Positions 1 to 6,447 of a stretch of 7,377 nt of DNA are shown in pieces. The number at the start of each line of letters is the position of its first letter. The stretch's first letter is position 1. This stretch comes from Flavobacteriales bacterium. GTDB taxonomy: Bacteria; Bacteroidota; Bacteroidia; Flavobacteriales; Crocinitomicaceae. Below the pieces are notes generated by a model, which was not told the DNA's origin, ran no database searches, and saw only the letters and a list, made by a program, of their open reading frames with translations. The stretch spans positions 1-7,377 of the forward strand of contig CANCEQ010000150.1 in assembly GCA_947375085.1 (NCBI GenBank). Direction: 5' to 3'. Both the position numbers and the translations under genes were made by a program.

Positions 1-162
1 GATAAATTTTACCGAGTTCCTACAGGTAATTTACATAATGTCAAAGGATTTGGACTTGGACTTTTCTATGTAAAAATGATTATCGAAGAACACGGAGGAA
101 ATGTAAAAGTAAAATCAGAAATTGGAAAAGGAACCACTTTTTGTATTTGGTTACCTGAATAA
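1..162 (+). CDS. Sensor histidine kinase, C-terminal fragment (5' end outside window)
   Basis: Frame 1 is open from the first base to a TAA at 160-162 and gives the last 53 residues of a larger protein. It begins D-K-F-Y-R-V, which matches the F box of a histidine-kinase ATPase domain. It then has G-F-G-L-G-L at fragment residues 16-21, the G2 box that forms part of the ATP lid. The end, with E-x-G-K-G-T-T-F and a final strand before L-P-E, is the usual close of a HATPase_c domain. The stretch [12 protein letters not shown] resembles Bacteroidota membrane kinases of the RprX type (family knowledge). The sensor part, dimerisation helix and phospho-accepting histidine are outside the window, so the signal cannot be inferred. 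It converges on mtnD, and nothing in the sequence ties it to the metal-efflux operon. Confidence 0.88.
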   Translation, partial: DKFYRVPTGNLHNVKGFGLGLFYVKMIIEEHGGNVKVKSEIGKGTTFCIWLPE

Positions 163-180
163 TTTATTTTCTAGGAAAAA

Positions 181-233
181 CCTAATACCTAATACCTAAT
201 ACCTAATACCTAATACCTAATACCTAATACCTA
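181..233. repeat. 7-bp tandem repeat, (CCTAATA)x7 plus a partial unit
   Basis: Seven perfect head-to-tail copies of CCTAATA occupy 181-229, followed by a partial CCTA at 230-233. The array starts 18 bases after the kinase stop codon and ends 11 bases before the mtnD stop codon, so it fills the gap between two converging genes. The unit has no useful self-complementarity, so a transcript of the array should not fold strongly on itself. A short TAGG-AAAAA-CCTA inverted repeat (172-184) lies at its left edge. There are no spacers, so it is not a CRISPR. Slipped-strand replication could change the copy number, which would be harmless to reading frames here. Function is unknown. Confidence 0.95.
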
Positions 234-244
234 TATATTAAACA

Positions 245-778
245 TTAAACCTTAAAATCTAAATACTTCTCCTCTATTTTTGAATCAGTATATTCTGGTG
301 TCCAAGCTTCAGTGTTGCTAAAAATACGAATAGCTTTTACAAATGGGTTTGTTTCTCCTGCATCAAACCAATGTTTTGTTCCAGTTGGTACAGAAATCAA
401 ATCGCCTTGCTCACACAATAAATTAAAAATCGGCTCATTTTCTAGATTAAACCAAAAAACACCTTTACCATCAACAAAAAAGCGAATTTCATCTTCTGAA
501 TGTGTGTGCTCTCCTAAAAATTTCGCTCTAATAGCATCGTAATTTTCAGTTAGTTTATTGATTGAAATAACATCTGCCGATAAATAACCTCCTTTTTCCA
601 TCAATGGCTTTAAATCTTTCTCATATGCTTTCAAGATTTCTTCTTGTGTAGCAGTATCTTCAAAAATAACATCGCATTTCCATTGATCAAAATGTACTCC
701 TCTGTCATTTAAAAATTGACGGATTTCAGCTGGATTATTATACTGAATATTTGAATCTGGGATTGATAAAATTGCCAT
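245..778 (-). CDS. mtnD: Acireductone dioxygenase (methionine salvage)
   Basis: This 177-residue cupin enzyme cleaves 1,2-dihydroxy-3-keto-5-methylthiopentene with O2. With Fe(II) it yields formate and 4-methylthio-2-oxobutanoate, the methionine precursor. With Ni(II) the family gives an off-pathway reaction releasing CO. The metal-binding cupin motif H-T-H-S-E-D-E lies at residues 91-97, giving ligands His91, His93 and Glu97; the fourth ligand is His136 in G-T-K-H-W-F. Length matches the usual 175-185 residues, and there is no signal peptide, so it is cytosolic. The ATG at 776-778 follows an A-rich leader without a Shine-Dalgarno sequence, as is normal in Bacteroidota. It lies 105 bp downstream of the efflux pump gene on the same strand and has its own candidate -7 element. 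No mtnA, mtnB, mtnC or mtnK is present in the window, so its pathway partners must be elsewhere. The gene looks intact. Confidence 0.96.
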   Translation of the reverse strand: MAILSIPDSNIQYNNPAEIRQFLNDRGVHFDQWKCDVIFEDTATQEEILKAYEKDLKPLMEKGGYLSADVISINKLTENYDAIRAKFLGEHTHSEDEIRFFVDGKGVFWFNLENEPIFNLLCEQGDLISVPTGTKHWFDAGETNPFVKAIRIFSNTEAWTPEYTDSKIEEKYLDFKV

Positions 779-798
779 AACTTTTTATTTATATTTTT

Positions 799-806
799 CA
801 AATATA
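799..806 (-). promoter_or_regulatory. Candidate Bacteroidota -7 promoter element for mtnD
   Basis: On the minus strand this reads TATATTTG, a perfect match to the Bacteroidota -7 consensus TAnnTTTG. It ends 20 bases before the mtnD ATG, which would give a short leader. No TTG is found at the expected -33 distance; only T-rich sequence is there. In such AT-rich DNA a chance match is possible, so the call is tentative. Confidence 0.5.
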
Positions 807-832
807 TAAAACTGAACTCATAAAAAATAGCA

Positions 833-864
833 TTTTAATAAAAATCTATTAAAAAGGTAGATTT
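833..864 (-). terminator. Possible weak terminator after the efflux operon (overlapping inverted repeats)
   Basis: Two overlapping perfect inverted repeats lie 20-50 bases past the pump gene's stop codon. One has 7-bp arms AAATCTA (842-848) and TAGATTT (858-864) with a 9-base loop. The other has 8-bp arms TTTTAATA (833-840) and TATTAAAA (847-854) with a 6-base loop. They share bases and so exclude each other. On the minus-strand transcript the first stem ends in a run of U, as in an intrinsic terminator. Both stems are almost free of GC pairs and would be weak, so read-through into mtnD is plausible. Confidence 0.3.
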
Positions 865-883
865 ATAACGTTTAAAGTAATCA

Positions 884-3800
884 CTAATCAATTATCTCTT
901 CACTTTTTCTTTTAAAAATCCAGAAGATTATCGGAAATACCAGTAAGGTTAAAACTGTTGCAGTAATTAACCCCCCAATGATTACAATAGCTAATGGTTT
1001 TTGAGACTCTGAACCAATCCCAGTGGATAAAGCTGCTGGTAATAACCCAATAGAAGCCATTAGCGCAGTCATAACTACCGGTCTAGTCCTAGCAATAACT
1101 GCACTATGAATTGAATCAATAAGCGTCAATTTATTTTTTATATTATCTTTAAATTCTGAAATCAAAATAACCCCATTTTGGATACAAATACCCAATAATG
1201 CAATGAAACCAACTCCGGCTGAAATACCGAAATTCATACCGGTTAAATGTAAAGCGATAATTCCACCAATGATTGCAAAAGGAACATTGATTAATACTAA
1301 AGCGGCATCCTTTAAATTTCCAAATAATATGAAAAGTAAGAAGAAAATCCCTAATAAACTGATAGGAACTACTTGACCTAAACGAGCTGTTGCACGCACT
1401 TGATTCTCAAATTCGCCTGTCCAACCAACTGTATATCCTTTCGGTAATTTTATTGATTTATCCACTTTTGCTTGTGCCTCTGCGATTGTACTTCCTAAAT
1501 CTCTTTCTCGAACAGAAAATTTCACACCAATAAATCGTTTCGTATTATCACGGTAGATAAAAGCAGGACCTGTAACAGTCTTAATATCAGCAATTTCTTT
1601 TAAAGGTATTTTTGTACCGCTAATTGTTGGAACAAATAAATCTGAAATATCATTTTCATCTCTTCTGTATTCTTTTTTGAAACGAATTCGAACATCAAAC
1701 TTTTTCTCATCTTCGTATTTTTGAGTTGCTGTTTTACCTCCAAACGCTAATTCTAGTACAGCTTGAGCATCTGATAAAGTTACTCCATAACCTGCCATTT
1801 TTCCTCTATCAAGAATAACACTAATTTCGGGCTGACCAACATTTCTTAAAATACCTACATCCTTAATACCGGGAACATTCTTGATTTGGTCAATCACTTT
1901 ATTCGCGATTTTATCCAATTCATCTAAATCATCTCCATAAATTTTAACTGCATTAGACGCATTTATTCCTGCAACAGATTCAGCAACATTATCAATAATT
2001 GGTTGAGAATAATTATAATTAATTCCTTGGTATTTCTTCAGCTTTTTATCCATTTGTTCCACCAAATCATCCATAGAAATTTTACGTTTCCATTCTTCCT
2101 TTGGCTTCAAATTTACTTGCATTTGAACATAATAAAAACCACTTGGATCAGTTCCATCATTACTTCGTCCTACTTGTGATAAAACACCATTTACTTCCTC
2201 AAAACTGTTTAATTCTTTCCTTAAAACAGCAGTCGTTTTAACGGTTTCAGCTAAACTGGAACTCATTGGTAATTTGGCTTCTACCCATAAAGCACCTTCG
2301 TTTAATTGAGGTAAAAATTCAGTCCCTAAAAAGGATGCTGAGAAAAACGTTACAACCACAATTACAGTTGAAGCAATTAACGTTTTACGTTTGTGTCTGA
2401 ATGTCCATTTGAAACCTTTTTCAACTATTCTATTCCAAAAATCAACAAACACATTGTGCTTCTCTTTTACATTTTTATTTAAAAGGATGTGAGAAAGAAC
2501 TGGCACTAATGTTAACGTAAACAACAAAGCGCCCAACAATGCAAAACCTAAAGTAAAGGCCAAAGGAGAAAACATTTTACCTTCAACCTTTTGAAAAGCG
2601 AAAATCGGCAATAAAGCGGTAATGATAATTAATTTTGAAAAGAAAATTGCTTTCCCTAATTCACTACCCGTCTTTTTAATCATACTTCCTTTTGACAAAC
2701 GATTAAAAACAGTCATTCCAACAGCTTGGGATTTATGGTCGAGCATTACAAATAAACCCTCCACCATTACAACAGCACCATCAATGATAATTCCGAAATC
2801 TACCGCACCTAAACTCAACAAATTGGCACTCATCCCCAATAACTTAAGACACAAGAAAGCAAACAATAACGATAAAGGAATGATGATAGAAACAATTAGA
2901 GTTGTCTTCCAATTCGCCATAAAAAGAAAGACAATTACAGTAACTAAAATGATTCCTTCCAATAAATTATGCATTACCGTTCCTGTGGTGTAATGCATCA
3001 AATTATCTCTATCATAAAACGTTTCCATTTTAACATCACTTGGAAGTACTTCTGTATTTAATTCGTTGATTTTTTCCTTTACACTCGCTAAAACTTCATT
3101 TGGATTTTCACCTTTACGCATTACAACGATACCCTCAACTACATCATCGTTCCCATCTAATCCTACTTGTCCAACACGAGGCATTGAACTTTCATAAACA
3201 TCTGCTAAATTCTTAACTAATATAGGATTTCCGTCGGCATCGTCAACGATGATATTTTCAATATCCTCAATTGATTGTAATAAACCAATACCTCGAATTA
3301 CATATGCCTGACCATTTTTTTCAATAACGTCCCCACCAACATTTAAATTACTTTTTGTTGTTGCATCAAAAACTTGTAAAGGAGTGATATTATAATTAGC
3401 TAATTTATTCGGATCAACACTAATTTCATACGTTTTTTCTTGGCCTCCAAAAGCGACCAAATCTGCAACACCAGGAACTGAACGAAGTTGTCTGTCGATT
3501 ACCCAATTTTGAATCGTTAACAATTCACGCGTGTCTCTGCTATCACTCTTTAAAACATATCGAAAAACTTCACCAGTTGGACCATAAGGAGGCTGAACAT
3601 CAGGTTCAACATTCTGTGGAAGTGAAACTGATTTCAATAGATTATTTACCTGCTGGCGAGCAAACATATCATCCACCTTATCTTCAAAAATAATTTTAAT
3701 GACCGATAATCCAAACATCGTTATGCTTCGAACACTCGTCTTCTTCTGAACTGAATTTAAAGCAATTTCAATAGGAGAAGTTACAAATCGTTCGATTTCT

Positions 3801-3985
3801 TCAGCACTTTTCCCATTCCATTCCGTAACGATAATAATCTGTGTATTCGTTACATCTGGAAATGCCTCAATCGGCATATTTTTAAACGAGATAAATCCTG
3901 CAATCACTAAAACACCTACCCATAAAAAGGTAAATCCTTTGTTCTTTAACGAAAAAGCAATAATTCCTTTAATAAACTTATTCAT
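884..3985 (-). CDS. czcA: CzcA/CusA-family heavy-metal efflux RND pump (inner membrane)
   Basis: This 1033-residue protein is a proton-driven pump of the heavy-metal-efflux RND family, full length compared with CzcA and CusA (about 1040-1065). The expected plan is visible: TM1 near 15-33, a large periplasmic porter and docking loop to about 335, TM2-TM6 near 336-500, TM7 near 534-553, a second periplasmic loop to about 870, and TM8-TM12 to 1022. TM4 carries D-F-G-I-I-I-D-G-A-V-V-M-V-E at 396-409. Asp396, Asp402 and Glu409 correspond to the CzcA residues needed for proton and cation transport. This form is typical of divalent-cation pumps (Zn, Co, Cd, Ni). By my hand alignment the three-methionine copper site of CusA is not conserved: Glu669 sits where CusA has Met672. 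It is the last gene of the CBA operon, 6 nt after the adaptor gene. The ATG at 3983-3985 starts the usual N-terminal cytoplasmic helix and TM1. The symbol is family-level; the exact metal is inferred. Confidence 0.93.
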   Translation of the reverse strand: MNKFIKGIIAFSLKNKGFTFLWVGVLVIAGFISFKNMPIEAFPDVTNTQIIIVTEWNGKSAEEIERFVTSPIEIALNSVQKKTSVRSITMFGLSVIKIIFEDKVDDMFARQQVNNLLKSVSLPQNVEPDVQPPYGPTGEVFRYVLKSDSRDTRELLTIQNWVIDRQLRSVPGVADLVAFGGQEKTYEISVDPNKLANYNITPLQVFDATTKSNLNVGGDVIEKNGQAYVIRGIGLLQSIEDIENIIVDDADGNPILVKNLADVYESSMPRVGQVGLDGNDDVVEGIVVMRKGENPNEVLASVKEKINELNTEVLPSDVKMETFYDRDNLMHYTTGTVMHNLLEGIILVTVIVFLFMANWKTTLIVSIIIPLSLLFAFLCLKLLGMSANLLSLGAVDFGIIIDGAVVMVEGLFVMLDHKSQAVGMTVFNRLSKGSMIKKTGSELGKAIFFSKLIIITALLPIFAFQKVEGKMFSPLAFTLGFALLGALLFTLTLVPVLSHILLNKNVKEKHNVFVDFWNRIVEKGFKWTFRHKRKTLIASTVIVVVTFFSASFLGTEFLPQLNEGALWVEAKLPMSSSLAETVKTTAVLRKELNSFEEVNGVLSQVGRSNDGTDPSGFYYVQMQVNLKPKEEWKRKISMDDLVEQMDKKLKKYQGINYNYSQPIIDNVAESVAGINASNAVKIYGDDLDELDKIANKVIDQIKNVPGIKDVGILRNVGQPEISVILDRGKMAGYGVTLSDAQAVLELAFGGKTATQKYEDEKKFDVRIRFKKEYRRDENDISDLFVPTISGTKIPLKEIADIKTVTGPAFIYRDNTKRFIGVKFSVRERDLGSTIAEAQAKVDKSIKLPKGYTVGWTGEFENQVRATARLGQVVPISLLGIFFLLFILFGNLKDAALVLINVPFAIIGGIIALHLTGMNFGISAGVGFIALLGICIQNGVILISEFKDNIKNKLTLIDSIHSAVIARTRPVVMTALMASIGLLPAALSTGIGSESQKPLAIVIIGGLITATVLTLLVFPIIFWIFKRKSEEIID

Positions 3986-3991
3986 AACAGA

Positions 3992-5083
3992 TTAATCGTT
4001 TAGAGCGTCATAAATTAACAACTGATTATGTGTAATAACCCTTTCGTTATTTTTTAAACCTCTTTTAATATAGGCAATCCCATTAGCTTGTCGAAACACC
4101 TCTACTTGTCGTGTTTCAATGTTCTTTTTAGATTTAAAAATCATCACGTAATTTTTACTTTTATCAAAAATGATTGCATTTGATGGTACAGCAATTAACT
4201 TAAAATCCTCATTATATGATAATTTAATTGTCGCTCTCATTTCAGGTTTTAATGCATAATCTAAATTAGGAAGTTTTACTCGAACACGCATTGCCTTTGT
4301 TTCAGGATCGATGATGTTAAAAATCTTATCTACTTCACCGTAATATATTTTATTATCAGAGCTCAATGTTGTTACTTCTGCTTTCTCTCCTAATTTCACT
4401 TTATTAATATCGCTCTCATTGATATTGACAATCGCCCAAACATCTTTTATATCAGCAATATCAAAAATATTATCCGTTTTATCACTTCTCAACATCAATC
4501 CTGGATTAATATCTTTTTGAATAATAAAACCATCAATCGGTGCTTTTACTTCATAAATGGAACCTGGACGAATATTATAAATTTTGTAAGTTTGTTGAAT
4601 TCGATTAAGTTGCGTTTTTGCTTTATCATAATGACTTTTAGCTTCAAAAACATCTCGTTCAGAGTTAATTTTTCCTTCAAATAATTCTTGAGCAACTTTT
4701 AAATTATTTTTTTCAATTAATAAATCATTTTGAGCATCTTCTAATTGCTTTTCAAAATCAGCTACTTCAGTACTACGAATCGTCGCCAAAGACTGACCTT
4801 TTTTCACGTAATCACCAAGTTCAACATTTACCTGAATAACATTTCCTCCTACAATTGGGAAAACCTCAATCATTTTGTCGTTATCAGTAGTAATCTTTCC
4901 GTAAAAATTCAATTCATTTTTAACCGTTTCAAATCTTGAAAATGCTGTTTGATTAAGTTTTAGCATTGTATCTGTTAATTCAAAAGGAGCTGAATCTTCA
5001 GCCTTTTTAATATCATTACTGCAACTCATTAAAAAGAAAAATGAAAATAGAGCAAACAAAAACTTTAACTTATTAATTTTCAT
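3992..5083 (-). CDS. czcB: Efflux RND periplasmic adaptor (membrane fusion protein), lipoprotein
   Basis: This 363-residue adaptor should link the inner-membrane pump to the outer-membrane channel. The N-terminus is a lipoprotein signal: K-rich start, hydrophobic run 8-19, and lipobox L-M-S-C with Cys21 as the probable lipidated residue. An acylated adaptor in the periplasm is normal for RND systems. The barrel-sandwich (biotinyl-lipoyl) halves lie near 72-104 (V-x-V-E-L-G-D-x-V-K-K-G-Q-x-L) and 177-210 (V-K-A-P-I-D-G-F-I). They flank a helical hairpin at about 105-168 that should contact the outer-membrane factor. A beta-barrel domain follows near 213-288, ending in L-K-P-E-M-R-A-T-I, then a membrane-proximal domain to 363. 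It has no His-rich segment as in some CzcB proteins and no clear CusB-like methionine motif, so it gives no independent clue to the metal. Its ATG is 7 nt after the upstream stop codon. The symbol is family-level. Confidence 0.9.
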   Translation of the reverse strand: MKINKLKFLFALFSFFFLMSCSNDIKKAEDSAPFELTDTMLKLNQTAFSRFETVKNELNFYGKITTDNDKMIEVFPIVGGNVIQVNVELGDYVKKGQSLATIRSTEVADFEKQLEDAQNDLLIEKNNLKVAQELFEGKINSERDVFEAKSHYDKAKTQLNRIQQTYKIYNIRPGSIYEVKAPIDGFIIQKDINPGLMLRSDKTDNIFDIADIKDVWAIVNINESDINKVKLGEKAEVTTLSSDNKIYYGEVDKIFNIIDPETKAMRVRVKLPNLDYALKPEMRATIKLSYNEDFKLIAVPSNAIIFDKSKNYVMIFKSKKNIETRQVEVFRQANGIAYIKRGLKNNERVITHNQLLIYDALND

Positions 5084-5090
5084 ATTGTTG

Positions 5091-6344
5091 TTATTTAAAA
5101 ATTGAATTATTCAATGTAGCATTTAATTCTTCTGCTGAAATAATTACGTTCTTCATCAATTCATTGATTTGAATTGACATTTGATTGTAGCTTTCCATAT
5201 AATCTGTAAATTCTAGAATACTGATATTTCTTTTTTGAAAATTTATAAGAACACCTTCATAAACAATTTCAAAATCAGAAATCATAGATTCTGTAAGTTG
5301 ATTAAAATTAGCTTTAGATATATTCCATTTATTTAATGATTCTGAAACCTCTGTTTTTAATCGTAAAATTGTTAGTTGATTATCTACCTTTGATTGATCA
5401 AGCAATACTTGAGATTGTTTTATTCTTCCTTGATTTCGATTCCACAACGGTATTGGAATACCAACTGTTAAATTTACTTGATTTTGAAAAGCTCCACCTC
5501 TTTGGTCATAAGAAGTTCCTAAATTTAAATCAGGAATTGCTAATGATTTTTGCCATTTAACATTCCATTCATTTGATTCAATATTCTTCAAAGACAATTT
5601 ATAATCAGGCCTATTCTGAATTGCCATACTATCTAATAAATCAATTGATAGAATTTCTTGTGAAGCATACTTCTGAACGATTGTTTCATTTAAAATTGGA
5701 ACTATTAATTGTTCTTCATTTAATAACAATTTTAATATTGATTGTTGCTCATAAGAATTATTAATTATTTCAATTCTAGAATTTTTAAAATTTATTAATA
5801 ATGATTGTAAACGTACTAATTCTTGAAGTGGTAAATTCCCTTTTTTCGTTTGAACTTCGTATGCATTTACCAATGTATCAATATTTGAAATTTGAATATC
5901 AGTCTTTTGAATTTTTTTATTATTAAAATAGATAAAATAAAAACTTCTTCTCAATTGAATTTTTAGATTTCTCAATAAATCTTGAAATTCCAATTCCGCT
6001 AATTCTTCATTTACTTTAGCATAATTAACTTGATTCTTCTTTTTATTTCCAAGATAAATAACTTGTTGAATAGCAAATGCTTTTTGTCCTTTTGAACCTA
6101 AATCAAAATAATGATTGTTCTGTGGATTAATCGCATTTGCTTCAGCTGAAAAAATTGGATTATCCCATAATTTTGCTTGAATGGTTAAGGCCTTACTTGC
6201 TTCGATATTAAAATTTGAGGCTAATAATAGTAGATTGTTTTTTAAAAATTGCTCTTCACATTGTTCTAGTGTGTACTCTTTTTGAGATAAAAGATTAAAA
6301 GAGAACAATAAAATTAGAATAAGAAAATTATTAACTTTCAACAT
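5091..6344 (-). CDS. czcC: TolC-family outer-membrane efflux channel (CzcC/CusC-like)
   Basis: This 417-residue protein is the outer-membrane channel of the tripartite pump. A Sec signal peptide spans about residues 1-20 (hydrophobic run 7-19, likely cut near L-L-S-Q). No lipobox cysteine is present, so it differs from lipidated channels such as CusC. The mature start Y-T-L-E-Q-C-E-E-Q-F-L-K-N-N is the usual opening helix of OEP proteins. Two long helical hairpin repeats are visible at about 105-210 and 303-415, and the second is entered through V-G-I-P-I-P-L-W-N-R-N-Q-G-R-I at 294-308, a hallmark of the OEP family. Length fits the family (about 400-480). It is the first gene of the operon, with a good promoter immediately upstream, and the adaptor gene follows after 7 nt. 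It could serve more than one pump, but the tight linkage argues for this one. The symbol is family-level. Confidence 0.9.
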   Translation of the reverse strand: MLKVNNFLILILLFSFNLLSQKEYTLEQCEEQFLKNNLLLLASNFNIEASKALTIQAKLWDNPIFSAEANAINPQNNHYFDLGSKGQKAFAIQQVIYLGNKKKNQVNYAKVNEELAELEFQDLLRNLKIQLRRSFYFIYFNNKKIQKTDIQISNIDTLVNAYEVQTKKGNLPLQELVRLQSLLINFKNSRIEIINNSYEQQSILKLLLNEEQLIVPILNETIVQKYASQEILSIDLLDSMAIQNRPDYKLSLKNIESNEWNVKWQKSLAIPDLNLGTSYDQRGGAFQNQVNLTVGIPIPLWNRNQGRIKQSQVLLDQSKVDNQLTILRLKTEVSESLNKWNISKANFNQLTESMISDFEIVYEGVLINFQKRNISILEFTDYMESYNQMSIQINELMKNVIISAEELNATLNNSIFK

Positions 6345-6364
6345 CGATATTTCTGATTTGAGTA

Positions 6365-6393
6365 CAAAAGTAGTTACTAAATCCCAACAGCAA
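6365..6393 (-). promoter_or_regulatory. Bacteroidota-type promoter of the efflux operon
   Basis: On the minus strand a TTG (plus positions 6391-6393) is followed after 18 bases by TACTTTTG (6365-6372). This matches the Bacteroidota promoter pattern TTG-N17-23-TAnnTTTG at both elements. The -7 element ends 20 bases before the ATG of the channel gene, giving a short leader of roughly 15 nt. A small dyad, AGTA-GT-TACT at 6369-6378, overlaps the -7 element and could be part of a repressor site, but it is too short to assign. Confidence 0.68.
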
Positions 6394-6447
6394 TTGTATA
6401 ATGAAAATTACTTTGTTAAAATATTGTGAAGAATCAAAAGATATAAA

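Noticed and set aside
181..233. CRISPR array or telomere-like sequence
   Set aside because: The units are only 7 bp with no spacers, and although CCTAATA loosely resembles eukaryotic telomere repeats, the flanking genes are clearly bacterial and the array is internal.
312..542. Plus-strand 76-codon open frame opposite mtnD
   Set aside because: It overlaps the metal-binding cupin core of mtnD on the opposite strand and is explained as its shadow.
2622..2993. Plus-strand open frame of 123 codons
   Set aside because: It lies wholly opposite the pump gene, and its translation has no recognisable domain; it is a shadow of the TM3-TM5 coding region.
6393..6447. Intrinsic terminator between the glycosyltransferase and the efflux operon
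   Set aside because: No convincing stem with a following T run was found on the minus strand in this gap.
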